Source of the DNA: Lautropia dentalis
GTDB lineage: Bacteria; Pseudomonadota; Gammaproteobacteria; Burkholderiales; Burkholderiaceae_E
Assembly (NCBI RefSeq): GCF_003892345.1
Contig: NZ_RRUE01000001.1
Span: forward strand, 217,008-281,007
Direction of reading: 5' to 3'
Length of the DNA: 64,000 bases
This document shows, in pieces, positions 1 to 11,300 of this stretch (the first letter of the stretch is position 1; each line of letters starts with the position of its first letter). The position numbers and the translations under genes were made by a program. The notes under the pieces were generated by a model, which was given only the letters and a program-made list of their open reading frames with translations, made no database searches and had not been told where the DNA came from.

Positions 1-1180
1 GCCGTCATCCAGCGTGACCTGGGTGGACACGACCTGCACATCGGGGTCGAAGGCGGGGGTATCGGTCAGGTCGTAGGTGGCATCGACGCCGCTCTGGTGG
101 GTGACGGTGACGATGTGCTGCACCGTGTATTCGTTGGCGGTACCGGCCACGAGTGCGGGTTCACCGACCACGGATTTTTCCACCCGGATGCTGGCGGGGA
201 TGTCCTTGAGGGTGAAGCGGCAGCCGATGTTGGCACGGTTGCCGGTGACGAGGAAGGGGCCGTTCTGCGTCTGGCCATCGACGACGTAGGTGTCCTGCAG
301 GGTGCCGCCATCGCAGGCCCAGCTGCCGGTCTGGTAGCCGGGCAGGGACAGGCCGGTGAGTTTATACACGCCGGGGGCCACGGGCACCGGATCGGAGGAT
401 TCGGATTTTTTCGGGCTGCGGATTTCCTTGCCCTGGCCGGATGCGGAGACGGTGTTGTCGTCGGCGGTGGCGGTGCCGCCGTACTGGTTGATGATGTCGA
501 GTTTGAGCGACAGGCTCACGGGGGCGTCGCTGTGGTTGATGGTGCAGACCACGTTGTCGCCGTTGGCCAGCGTCACGTCGGCATCGCCTTTTTTGGCATT
601 GCCGCTGTCTTCGGTGATGATGGTGACATCGCGGACCGAAGTACGGCCGGCTGCGCTGCTGCCGGTAGTGCCGGAAACAGTACCCGAAGCATTCGACGTG
701 GCACCGGATGCAGAGCCGCCTGCTGCGCCCTGGGCGGCATCATCCGTGCTGACCGTGCACGACCAGGCGCCCGGTACATAAATGGGTTTGCCGTCGCTGT
801 CGAGCAGATTGGTGGCGTGCAGGCGGTAGCTGCCGGGCAGCACCTGCACCGAGGTTACGGTCGGGGTGCCGGTCTTGCCGGACAGCGCAGCGGTCTGGGT
901 GCTTCCACCGTTTCCGCTGCCACCGTTGCCACCATGACCTGTGTTGCCACCGTTTCCGGCATTGCCGCCATTTCCACCCGATCCGCCATTATTGCCGGAA
1001 CCACCATTGCCGCCATTCTGGCCGGACAGCGGCCCCGTGGCGCTGAGGTCGAAATCGGCAGCCGTGTTGCTGCGGCCGTTGCTGTTGGTGACGGTATTGA
1101 TGAGTGTGAGGGTGGCGGGTTTGTCCGCATAGGTCACGGTGCAGCTGGCCTTGTCGCCGTTGAGCAGGGGCAGGGCCAGT
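1..1180. repeat. Long near-identical duplicate segment, copy A (partner 6954-8062)
   Basis: This stretch matches 6954-8062 at a constant offset of 6953 bases for the first several hundred bases. Only about one to four mismatches per hundred bases were seen by eye, plus the Gly/Asn insert and small indels in a Ser/Ala/Gly-rich spacer. Beyond about 1180 and 8062 the two genes drop to ordinary paralogue similarity. The sharp edge suggests recent gene conversion or recombination, not simple gene duplication. The left limit is outside the window. Confidence 0.85.
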
Positions 1181-4100
1181 GTGGCGGTGTTCACCGTCAC
1201 GTTGCGTTTTTCGCCGGCGGCATTGGTCACTTCGCATGTCCAGCCGTTCACCTTGTAGCCGGACAGGGTGTTGCTGGCCAGTGTCCAGGTGCCGGCGGTG
1301 GCGCCTGCCGCGGTCACGGCGGTTTCATCATTTTTACCGGATTTTTGCGTGGCCGGCACGGCGTTGCCATCGGCATCCACCTGTGTGGCGGTCATCGTTA
1401 CGTCATTGCTGGTTTTGCTGCCGCCATGGGTGTTGTTGACCACGTTCACCAGCGTGAGCTGCGGTGCGGGCGGGGTTTCGGTGAAGTTGTAGCTGGTGGC
1501 CGCCTTGCCGCCCTTGAGCTGGATGTTGCCGATCAGCTGTTCGGTGGTGCTGGCGTCGCCGCCTTCACTGCCGGTTTTTGGCTGGGAGGCGGTGTTGCCG
1601 GTGCTGGCGGGGGTGATGCGGGAGAGGGTGTAGGTGCCGGCGCGGATGCCGTTGAAATTGGGAAGGGCCGTGCCACTGCAGTCGCCGTTGACGAAGAAGC
1701 GATTGGCGCTGCCGGCGGTAAAGCTGTAGTTGCCGTCATCATCGGTCTGGGTGGAGATCGTGATGGTCTCGCCACGCTCGTTGGTGCCGGTCAGCTTGAT
1801 GCACTGCTGTCCCAATGGCTTGTTGTACCCGGCGGCGCTGTTGGCGGTGCCGTCCATGTCGATGAAGACACGGCCAGCCACCGAGGCTAACTTGTCGGCG
1901 GAAATGGGCACGACTTGCGAGCTGAGGCCGTCCCTGGAGAGCACCAGCAGCAGCGAGCCATTGGGGTTGTCCGAACGGGCCGCTGCACGGTTGGACAGGA
2001 TGTCCTCGGGTGTGGCGATGAACGAATCCAGCGCCAGATTGATCTTGAAGCCATAGGGCTGGCCGGAGGCCAGCTGGTTCAGTGCCGGGTTGGTGCGGAT
2101 GGCCGTGACATCGGCCAGACTGTCCGGGCAGCCGGTATTGCTCTGGCCGAATTCGGCGCGACGGCACCATTTGGTGGAACCGCCCGGGATGGCGTTGCTG
2201 GCGTCACGCGGGTCGTTGTGGATTTCGGCAGGGTTGCGGCGGGTGTAATAGACCTGCATACCGGGGTCGATTTCCGGCCTTTCCACGGAAACCAGCCGGA
2301 AGGCTCCCTTGGCGTATTTCGATTCCGGATGGCGCCCCTTGAATTCACGTGATGCGTCTGCTGTGCCGTCACCGACGAAGGGCAGGATGTCGATGATGTC
2401 GGGAACATCATCTTTCTGGAGGTCCTGGCCCAGAGCGTAGAACGTCACGGTGTAGTGGAACGTGTCACCGGGTTCGAAGGTATTTGTGGAGGCCTGTTTG
2501 TCCAGATACATGCTGGGGGGCGTTTGCACGCGCACCTCGCTGGTGTCCTTCTTCGAGCAGGCGTCCAGTACGCCGGTCGTCGCGTTCAGCGTGCAGTCCG
2601 GCTCGGCGTCGGCGGTGCCGCCCGTGATCGACACCTGGTTCTGCAGGGTGTCGCCGTTGCGCAACTGCAGGGCCATGCGTGCCTTGAAGGTGATCGGCGC
2701 CATTTTTGCGCTGTCCTCATTGTCGGCACCAGCATGGGGCATGGCGTTTTCATAGGTCCAGGTCAGGCGGGTCTGGCCGCTGGCCAGTTTTTCCACGGTG
2801 GGTTCGGCGGCCTGGTCGCCTTTTCTGGCCGAGCCGGCAATGTACTCAACCCCACTGGGCAGGAGGTCGGTGACCGTGACGGCGGCAGGCTGGGGAGGCA
2901 GCGGCGTGGCATAGCGCGGCTGCAGCTCGTATGTCAGCTCGGTTCCTGCCGGCAGAGGCGCCGTACTGGCGTCCGCCGGGCTGACGATCCTGTCCTGGAT
3001 GCGGGTGATGGTCCGGGCAAACTGGACCTGCAGGTGATCCCGGATTTTGGTGTTCAGCACGTCCATCTGGCTCTGCGGCATGTTGTCGGAGCTGACCCAG
3101 GCACGATTGCGCAGTACGGTATTCTCGGCAATGGTCTGCCCCTGCTGCCGGATTTCTGCTTGTGGCCACTGCACGGCGACGGTGCTGGCCCAAGTGTTGC
3201 GCAGTTTAAGCCCCTGGGTAAAGAGGTGTGCACTGGCGCCTCCCTGCAGCTTGGGAATGACCAGACGGACGTAGCTGATTTCGCCAGCAGCCCGTGCGGC
3301 TTCCGGGGTGTCGTACCAGGTGATGGCTGGGTCGCCGCATGATGCCTGGCTGTAGGCCGAGGAGCCGTGTTCCGAGCCGGCCTCGGCGCGGGGGCCGCGG
3401 CCGGTATCGATGGTGCTGAAATACGGGCTGCCACTGTGCACGCCGTACTGGGGATTCACCCGGTCCCCCTTCTCGATGACGCTGCGCCCGCTGAAGTGCG
3501 CTCCCAGGTCGAATGCGCTGCGGTCCAGCACATCGCACATGGTGAGGTTCAGAATGCTGACGCTGCCCCGGTTGTTGAAAGTGACGCGGCTGCCTACGTG
3601 CTGTCCCGGTGCCATGTAGTCGACGATCTTGTCGCCGGTATAGGCGGGGTCGGGAAGGGTACCCCAGGGCATGGCAACGGTACTGTCCGGGAACCAGATC
3701 TTGCTGGCCTCGCCATCGATCTGGTTGATCAGGGGATAGGAATAGGCGTCGTTGCTGGTACGGCCGTTGGTGGCGATCTGCCCGGTGATCGACTGTGCGG
3801 AAAAGTTCTTCAGGCGCAGGGTGTGAGTAACGGTGACGGCGCCCGGGTAATCGTTGACGTCGGTCCAGAGAATGACGGCCTTGTTGAATACCCAGAATTC
3901 ATCGGGCGGAACACTGCCCTTGGCGCGCCGCAGGGTTGGTGTGTGCTGCAGGGTGGTGTCGGTGCCAGTAACGGTAATCTGGATGGTCTGGTTGTCGGGC
4001 AGGCCGCTGGCGGTACGCGTGGCCACACAGACGCCCCCTCTGGCCACGGTGGAAGGGTCGGTGCTGTTGACGCCGGTATCGAGCACCTTCTGGTGCATGT

Positions 4101-5061
4101 TGAGTTCACCGCCGGCCAGGTTGCCGGGGTTGCTGCCACCGCCCCAGGGGCTGCCACAGCCATTGCCGGTGGCAAGGGTGCCGGTCGGCCGGTCCCACTG
4201 GTTGGGTGTGTTCTGTGGCGTGCGCCAGTTGTCCAGCCGAACGGATTGTGGGTAGCCGCTGACATCCAGATCGATGACGACGGGTTTGGTCGGGTCCAGC
4301 TGCTCGACGCCCTTCTTGCCGTTGCCGTTGGGGTTGCGCGCCAGCAGGCCCACCAGCATGCGGTGATAGAAGCCATCCTTGCCGTCTGGACCACCGCCCT
4401 CCTGGAAGGCCGCGGCCTTGGGGCTTCCCGGCCATGTTGTATCGACCACCACGTCGTAGAAAGGAGCGGCCGTGATGGTGAGGGTTCTGGGGAGTGTGGC
4501 GGGGGAGATGGTTGCCGTGTTGACGGAGCCGACTTTCAGCGTGGGGGCCGGCATCTGGGTGTTGTTGGGGGTGCTGCCCAGAATGGTGGCGCGGAACAGG
4601 CCGGAGCTGGTGCCCGGGGATCCGCTCTGGTCTGGAATGCGGCAAGTAAGAGTCTGGCGGTCTGACGATATGGTGGAGCCGGGGGCGCAGTCGGCGGGGG
4701 CGATGGTGGGCCACTGGGCCATGGGCTTGCCGTTGGCCATGCTGGGCAGCGTCAGCGTGATGCTGGCTCCCTGGGTAGTGCCGTCGTGCGAAATGGAGAC
4801 CTGATAGGTCACTTCATCGTTGGTGCGCACCCGTCCGTTATTAGGGCCGGTATCCATGCCGTTGTCGTCCGTGGGATCCCAGCCTGCGGTGCCGTCGCTT
4901 TTCAGTTCGTAGGCAACATTGACCAGGGCAGCGTGCACGGGGACGCTCCACAGCGCCAGCGCAGACACGACGGCTGCAGCCAGAGGCTTGCGGATGAGGC
5001 GGGGAGGCTTGGCTGCCGGGGCACGCGGGGCGCGGACGGGGCGCTCGGGATGGGTTGTCAT
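1..5061 (-). CDS. Giant secreted DUF11-type repeat surface protein, paralogue 1 (partial, C-terminus outside window)
   Basis: The frame is open without a stop for all 1,687 codons from the ATG at 5061 to the window edge, so the C-terminus is missing. The N-terminus has a basic stretch, a hydrophobic core and a VHA-ALV cleavage site near residue 45, a Sec signal. The body is a chain of beta-rich domains: a DUF11-like segment near residue 850 (motif DIIDILPFVGDG), a SdrD-B-like segment near 1060 (VAGRVFIDMDG), and several prealbumin-like or collagen-adhesin-like repeats. It aligns along its whole visible length with the gene at 5307-12155, moderately over most of it and almost identically over nucleotides 1-1180. 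A Gly/Asn-rich insert is unique to this copy. It is third in an operon after an outer-membrane protein and its paralogue. A role in adhesion or cell-surface architecture is inferred from the domain types; no enzymatic motif was seen. Confidence 0.85.
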   Translation of the reverse strand, partial: MTTHPERPVRAPRAPAAKPPRLIRKPLAAAVVSALALWSVPVHAALVNVAYELKSDGTAGWDPTDDNGMDTGPNNGRVRTNDEVTYQVSISHDGTTQGASITLTLPSMANGKPMAQWPTIAPADCAPGSTISSDRQTLTCRIPDQSGSPGTSSGLFRATILGSTPNNTQMPAPTLKVGSVNTATISPATLPRTLTITAAPFYDVVVDTTWPGSPKAAAFQEGGGPDGKDGFYHRMLVGLLARNPNGNGKKGVEQLDPTKPVVIDLDVSGYPQSVRLDNWRTPQNTPNQWDRPTGTLATGNGCGSPWGGGSNPGNLAGGELNMHQKVLDTGVNSTDPSTVARGGVCVATRTASGLPDNQTIQITVTGTDTTLQHTPTLRRAKGSVPPDEFWVFNKAVILWTDVNDYPGAVTVTHTLRLKNFSAQSITGQIATNGRTSNDAYSYPLINQIDGEASKIWFPDSTVAMPWGTLPDPAYTGDKIVDYMAPGQHVGSRVTFNNRGSVSILNLTMCDVLDRSAFDLGAHFSGRSVIEKGDRVNPQYGVHSGSPYFSTIDTGRGPRAEAGSEHGSSAYSQASCGDPAITWYDTPEAARAAGEISYVRLVIPKLQGGASAHLFTQGLKLRNTWASTVAVQWPQAEIRQQGQTIAENTVLRNRAWVSSDNMPQSQMDVLNTKIRDHLQVQFARTITRIQDRIVSPADASTAPLPAGTELTYELQPRYATPLPPQPAAVTVTDLLPSGVEYIAGSARKGDQAAEPTVEKLASGQTRLTWTYENAMPHAGADNEDSAKMAPITFKARMALQLRNGDTLQNQVSITGGTADAEPDCTLNATTGVLDACSKKDTSEVRVQTPPSMYLDKQASTNTFEPGDTFHYTVTFYALGQDLQKDDVPDIIDILPFVGDGTADASREFKGRHPESKYAKGAFRLVSVERPEIDPGMQVYYTRRNPAEIHNDPRDASNAIPGGSTKWCRRAEFGQSNTGCPDSLADVTAIRTNPALNQLASGQPYGFKINLALDSFIATPEDILSNRAAARSDNPNGSLLLVLSRDGLSSQVVPISADKLASVAGRVFIDMDGTANSAAGYNKPLGQQCIKLTGTNERGETITISTQTDDDGNYSFTAGSANRFFVNGDCSGTALPNFNGIRAGTYTLSRITPASTGNTASQPKTGSEGGDASTTEQLIGNIQLKGGKAATSYNFTETPPAPQLTLVNVVNNTHGGSKTSNDVTMTATQVDADGNAVPATQKSGKNDETAVTAAGATAGTWTLASNTLSGYKVNGWTCEVTNAAGEKRNVTVNTATLALPLLNGDKASCTVTYADKPATLTLINTVTNSNGRSNTAADFDLSATGPLSGQNGGNGGSGNNGGSGGNGGNAGNGGNTGHGGNGGSGNGGSTQTAALSGKTGTPTVTSVQVLPGSYRLHATNLLDSDGKPIYVPGAWSCTVSTDDAAQGAAGGSASGATSNASGTVSGTTGSSAAGRTSVRDVTIITEDSGNAKKGDADVTLANGDNVVCTINHSDAPVSLSLKLDIINQYGGTATADDNTVSASGQGKEIRSPKKSESSDPVPVAPGVYKLTGLSLPGYQTGSWACDGGTLQDTYVVDGQTQNGPFLVTGNRANIGCRFTLKDIPASIRVEKSVVGEPALVAGTANEYTVQHIVTVTHQSGVDATYDLTDTPAFDPDVQVVSTQVTLDDG
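906..1020. repeat. Gly/Asn/Ser-coding tandem repeat inside surface protein 1
   Basis: Degenerate triplet and hexamer repeats (GCCACCGTT/GCCGCCATT type on the plus strand) encode a run of about 35 residues made almost only of Gly, Asn and Ser on the minus strand. The equivalent place in the paralogue, near 7880-7905, has only a short GGDNN sequence, so the tract expanded in this copy after duplication or conversion. Being in frame, slippage in units of three would change linker length without breaking the gene. Confidence 0.75.
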
Positions 5062-5306
5062 CGGGATCACCAGGGGGGGAGAAATGCGGGGGCAGCGGCG
5101 TGTTGCGCCGGCGAGACGCACACGCTGCTGCTGCCAGTGTTCGTGAGGAAACAAACGGGATGATTGCCGTCTGGTTCGGTATCGAAGGGATGATGCCGCC
5201 ATTCATCCCCGGGATGGGCGGTGGATGGCCCTTGCGTTGCCGTGGTGCAACCGGGGGCTGATGGGTGTGGCTTCGGTGGGGATGGGTGGTGCGGCTTCGA
5301 TGACGT

Positions 5307-8300
5307 TCAGTACCGCGTTCTGGAAAGGGGCTGCCTGGCGCTGTCGGTGCCCTGCTGGCGGGGACGCGAGGTGAGGCGTCCCTTGCTGTCGAAGGTGAGG
5401 GCGGGCTGCGTCTGTTGGAGGGGCGTACCGGTGTTATGGTGTTTTTCGGTTGCTCCGCTGCCGGCAGGGGGCAGGGGGCCTTCGGTCTGCACGCTGGTGG
5501 CCGGGCCTTGCGCCTGACGGGCCTTGACCTGTTCGATCACCGCGTTGCTGCACGAGCCTTCGATGAAGTCGGCGCGGTGCAGCATGCCCTTGCGGGCGTC
5601 GATGAAGAGGCTGTTGGCATCGCCCACGTTCTGCGGGCTGCTGGTGACGAGGCGGCTTCTGCGGGGCAGGGTGCGGCTGTCGACCTTCAGGACGTGGGTG
5701 CGGGGGCGCAGGCCGCAGTGGCTGTATTTGCCCTGTTCGTCGGAGACGAGCCAGGTGCCGTTTTCCAGATACAGGCGCACGCCGGGGATGCCCAGTTCTT
5801 CGCGGTCCTTGATGGAATTGCCGTTGCAGTCGACGAAGATCTGGCCGGCCAGGCACGCTTCTTCGGAGAAGATGCCGCCGGTGACCTGCACTTTCCAGCG
5901 GGATTCGTTGGAGCAGTCGGCCAGGCCGGAGGGGCTGCGGGGGGCAACGCACTGGATGTGGGCACGGTTGATGCCGTCACCTTCCTGTGAGCCGACGCCG
6001 GCACGCAGGCGGTAGGTGATCAGCACATCGCGGCTGCTGGTGCCTGTGCTGCCCGTCAGGCGGCTGCCGGTGGTGTCCGGGTTGCCGGTGCCGGCCGCCG
6101 TGTTGCCTGCCGTGCTGCTGGCGGTTGCGTTGCCGGTGGTGCTGCCCGGCATGTCGATGCGGTCCAGGGTGATGCGCAGTTCGCGGCTGCTGGCCATTTC
6201 CACGTTCGTGGCGGTGGCGTTCTGCACGCGCACGGAGCCGGGTTCTAAGCGGAAGCCGCGCGGCAGCAGGTCCACGACCACGGGTTTGATGGCCGGGGTG
6301 TTGCCGGTGTTGCGGATGCGCAGGCGATAGGCCACCTGTTCACCCAGTTCGACGCTGCGCAGGCCGCTGGATTTCTCGATGACGAGGGTGGTGGATTCGA
6401 TGGGTTCCGGTGTGTCCACGCACGCCTGCGAAGTCAGCGGGGTGCTGTTGATGGGCTGCAAGGCACCGTCGTAGTGGGTGAGGCTGACGGTGTTGTGCAG
6501 GCCATTGCCGCCGGTGGCCGAGCCTGTGGAGGAGGCGATGGAACCGGTGGCCGCGGAGGTGGTCGCGACGCTGCCCGTTCCGGTGCCGGTGCCCACGGCG
6601 GTACCTGTGGCGGTATTTGTGGCGCCACCCGTTGTGCAGCGGTTGTTGTGTGTGCTGCTGCCGAAGGGTACGCGGATGCGGCTGGTCATGCGGTAGACGT
6701 GCCGGCCGCTGTGGCCGGTGGTGGTGTCCTGCATTTTCAGGACACGGCGGCTGGCGAGCGGCCACTGCACGGTGCCATTGGTCAGTGTGATGGGGGTGAT
6801 GTTCAGTGGCTGCAGGCTGTTCTGGCCGCGGCTGGTGCGTGAAGGTGTCTGGCCCGTGCGGTTGTCGTTCGCTGCGCTGGGGGTAGCGTTCGTGCGCAAC
6901 GACTGGCCATCGCGTCCGGTGCGGCTGGCGCTGCCTGCGTCGTCATCGCCGTCATCGCTTTCCAGCGTGATCTGGGTGGACACGACCTGCACATCGGGGT
7001 CGAAGGCGGGGGTATCGGTCAGGTCGTAGGTGGCATCGACGCCGCTCTGGTGGGTGACGGTGACGATGTGCTGCACCGTGTATTCGTTGGCGGTACCGGC
7101 CACGAGTGCGGGTTCACCGGCCACGGATTTTTCCACCCGGATGCTGGCGGGGATGTCCTTGAGGGTGAAGCGGCAGCCGATGTTGGCGCGGTTGCCGGTG
7201 ACGAGGAAGGGGCCGTTCTGCGTCTGGCCATCGACGACGTAGGTGTCCTGCAGGGTGCCGCCATCGCAGGCCCAGCTGCCGGTCTGGTAGCCGGGCAGGG
7301 ACAGGCCGGTGAGCCTGTAGACGCCGGGGGCCACGGGCACCGGATCGGAGGATTCGGCTTTTTTCGGGCTGTGGATTTCCTTGCCCTGGCCGGATGCGGA
7401 GACGGTGTTGTCGTCGGTGGTGGCGGTGCCGCCGTACTGGTTGATGATGTCGAGTTTGAGCGACAGGCTCACGGGGGCGTCGCTGTGGTTGATGGTGCAG
7501 ACCACGTTGTCGCCGTTGGCCAGCGTCACGTCGGCATCGCCTTTTTGGGCATTGCCGCTGTCTTCGGTGATGGGGGTGACATCGCGGACCGAAGTATGGC
7601 CGGTTGCGCTGCTGCCGGAAGCGGTGCCCGAAGCAGCACCTGAAGCTGCGCCGGATGCAGCGGCATTGGGTGATGCACCTGAAACCGTGCCGGATGCCGA
7701 GCCGCCCGCTGCAGACTGGGCTGCATCATCCGCGTTGACCGTGCACGACCAGGCGCCCGGTACGTAAATGGGCTTGCCGTCGCTGTCGAGCAGGTTGGTG
7801 GCATGCAGGCGGTAGCTGCCGGGCAGCACCTGCACCGAGGTCACGGCCGGGGTGCCAGTCTTGCCGGAAAACGCAGGGGTCTGGGTGTTGTTGTCGCCGC
7901 CATTCTGGCCGGACAGCGGCCCCGTGGCGCTGAGGTCGAAATCGGCAGCCGTGTTGCTGCGGCCGTTGCTGTTGGTGACGGTGTTGATGAGCGTGAGGGT
8001 GGCGGGTCTGTCCGCGTAGGTGATGGTGCAGCTGGCCCTGTCACCGTTGAGCAGGGGCAGGGCAGGGGATGTTCCTGCCAGTTTCGTCTCGCGCTGTTCG
8101 CCGCCCTGACGGGTGATGCTGCATGTCCAGCCGCTGGTGGTGTAGCCGGGCAGGGACGTACTGTCCAGTGTCCAGATACCGGCGGTCACGGTGGCGGCGG
8201 TTACGGCGGTGTCTCCGCTTTTGCCGGATTTTCGCGTGGCCGGTTCGGGGCTGCCATCGGCCTGCTGGCGGGTGGCGGCCAGTGTCACGTCATTGTGGGT

Positions 8301-11300
8301 GTGGCTGCCGCCGTGGGTGTTGCCGACCGTGGCGGTCAGCGTGAGTTGCGGCGCCGGTGGTACGTCGATGAAGTCGTAGTGGGTGGCCGCCTGGCCCCCC
8401 TTGAGCGAAATGTTGCCGATCAGCTGTTCGGTGCTGCTGGCATCGCCGCCCGCGCTGCCTGCCCTGGGGCGGGAGGCGGTGTTGCCCTGGCTGGTCGGGG
8501 TGATGCGCGACAGAGTGTACTGGCCGCCACGAATGCCGTGGAAGCGGGTCAGGGCCGTGCCGCTGCAGTCGCCGTTGGGGTAGATGGCACGCGTGCCGTT
8601 ACTGGCGTTTGTCTGGGGCGTGGCGCTGTGGGAGGCTGCACTGGTGGAAGAGGCGCTGCTGGAGGTGGTATTGCCGGGTGTGGTGCCACTGGAGGTGCTG
8701 CTGTCCGGTGATCCATTGCCGGCCGCTGACTCACGGCTGCCGTCGGGTGCAAGGCTGTAGTGGCCGTCGGCGTCGGTGCGGGTCGAGAGGGTGATCGGGC
8801 GTTGCCGGTCGTCGGTGCCGGACAGGCGGATGCACTGGCCGGCCAGCGGCCTGTTGTGTTCGGCGCTGCTGTCGGCCTGTCCGTCCATGTCCAGAAACAC
8901 GCGGCCGGAAATGGCGGCCATCTGCCCGGCGCCGGGTGATACGACACGGGTGTTCAGGCCGGCATCGGAGAGGGCCAGCAGCAGGTCGCTGGCACGGTTG
9001 TCCGGCCGGGCGGCTGCCTGGTTGGCAAACAGGTCGCCGGGCTGGGCAATGACGGGGTCGCTGGCCATGTGCAGGACCAGGCCATAGGGCTGGTTCGAGG
9101 GCAGGGTGGCCAGGGTGGGACTGGTGCGCACCGCCGTGGTTTCGGCGATGGTGGCCGGGCAGCCAGCGGTGCCGAACTCGGCTTCGCGGCACCACCGGGT
9201 GCTGCCGCCGGGAATGGCGTTGCTGGCGTCGCGCGGGTCGTTGTGGATGTCGCGGGGCGCGCGGCGGGTGTAGTAGATCTCCATGCCCGGATCGATGGCC
9301 GGCCTGTCCACGGAGACGAGGTGCCAGGCACCGGTCTGGAAGCGGGAGGCGGGCTGGCGGCCCTCGAAGGCGCGGCTGGTGTCCCGGTTGCCATCGCCTG
9401 CATGGGGCAGGATGTCGATGATGTCGGGAATGTCCACCTGCTGCAGGGCTCTGCCCATCGAGTAGAAGTCGATGGTGTAGGCAAAGGGGTCGCCGGGTTC
9501 GATCTGCGCGGGTTCGGTGCGTTTTTCGAGGGCAAAGCCGGGCGGGGTGCTGATGCGCAGTTCGCTGTCGCTGCGCTTGGTGCAGGCTGCGAGGTTCCCG
9601 GCGGCATCGCGGGTGCAGTCGGGTACGTCATCGGCTGCGCCGCCCGAGATGATGGCCTGGTTGCGTACCGAACTGCCGTTGGTCAGTCGCCGGCTCAGCC
9701 GGGTCCGGAAGGTGATGGCTGGCAGGCGGGCGGCATCGTCTCCGTCGGGGCCGAAATGGGGGGTGACGTTTTCGTAGGTCCACGTCAGTTTCGTCTGGCC
9801 GGTGGCGGTGTCCGTTTCCACGACGGGTTCGTCCGGCTGGCCACCGCGGGTGCCCGAGCCGGCCTGGTAGACGAGGCCAGCCGGCAGAAAGTCGGTGACG
9901 GTCACGGTGCCCGGCTGCGGGGGCAGCAGGGTGGCGTAGCGCGGCTGGAGCCGGAAGGTCACGATCTGGCCGGCGGCCAGGGGCTGGGTGGCGGCACTGG
10001 CGGGTTCAATGATGTCGTTGTTCACGCGCGTGATGGTCCGGACCCGTTTGACCTGCAGGTGATCGCGCAGGGCGGCAAAGCGCTGGACTTCCGTGACGGG
10101 CATGTTGTCGGCATGGACCCAGGCACGGTTGCGCAGCACGGTGTTCTCGGCAATGTCATCGCCCTGTACGCGGGTGCCGGCCTGCGGTGCCAGGACCTGG
10201 ACGGTACTGGCCCAGGTGGTGCGCAGTTTCAGGCCCTGCACGAACAGGTGATAGCCCTTGCCGCCGGCCTGGTGGGCCAGCGTGGCACGGATGTAGGTGG
10301 GGCCGCCGGCGGCCCGGGCCTTTTCCGGCCGGGTGTACCAGACGATGCCGGGGTCATTGCAGGTGGCCCGGCTGTAGTCGGAGCGCCCACCGGGGGATGT
10401 ATCCTTGAAGGAGGGGCCACTGGCGCTGTCGGTGCTGGCAAAGTACGGCGAGCCCGGGCGTACGCCGTATTCCACGGTGCCCTGGCCACGCCTGTCGTTG
10501 TACACGTCCCAGGCGCTGAAGTGGCTGCCCAGGTCGAAGGCCGAGCGGTCGATCACCTCGCACAGGACGATGTTCCGGTAGGCCACGCTGCCCCGGTTGC
10601 TGAAGGAGATGCGGCTGCCCACGTGCTGTCCCGGTGCCATGTAGTCGACGATGGCGTCTTCCCTGTAGGTGGGCTCGCGCACCGTGCCGCCTTCCGGCAG
10701 GGTCAGCGAGGTATCGGGAAACCAGATCTTGCTGGCGCGTCCCTCGATCTGGTTGACCAGCGGATAGGTGAAGCTGTCGTTGCTGGTGCGTACGTTCTGG
10801 ATGGGCTGTCCGCTGAGGGAGCGGGCGCTGATGGCGGCCAGTTTCAGGGTGTGGTCGATCTGCTGCTGGACGGGGTAGTCGGCAATGTCGGTCCAAAACA
10901 CGACCGCCTTGTTGGACACCCAGAAATCGCTGGCATCGATGGCAAAGCTGGGGTGCTTGTGGGTAGGGGTGTGCTTCAGGCTGGTGTCGATGCCGCTGAT
11001 GCGGATCTGTACGCGCTGGCTGGTGGGCAGACCGTCGGCCGTGCGGGTGGCCACGCAGGTGCCCCCGTTGGCGACGATGGTGGGGGTGTTGCCCGTGTCC
11101 GGCCCCAGGTCCAGCACGCGCTGGTACATGTTGAGGGGGCCACCGGCCAGCAGGCCCGGTGTGCTGCCGCGTACCCAGGTGCTGCCGCAGCCCTGGCCGG
11201 TCTGGAAAGAACCGGAAGGGCGGTCTGCCGCGTTGGGGGTATTGGCGGCCGTGCGCCAGTTGTCCAGGCGTACGGACTGCGGGTAGCCGCTGACATCGAG

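Noticed and set aside
97-1890. A 597-codon plus-strand open frame at the left edge
   Set aside because: Same mirror effect opposite the truncated first surface protein, which is open without a stop through the whole stretch and aligns to its paralogue.
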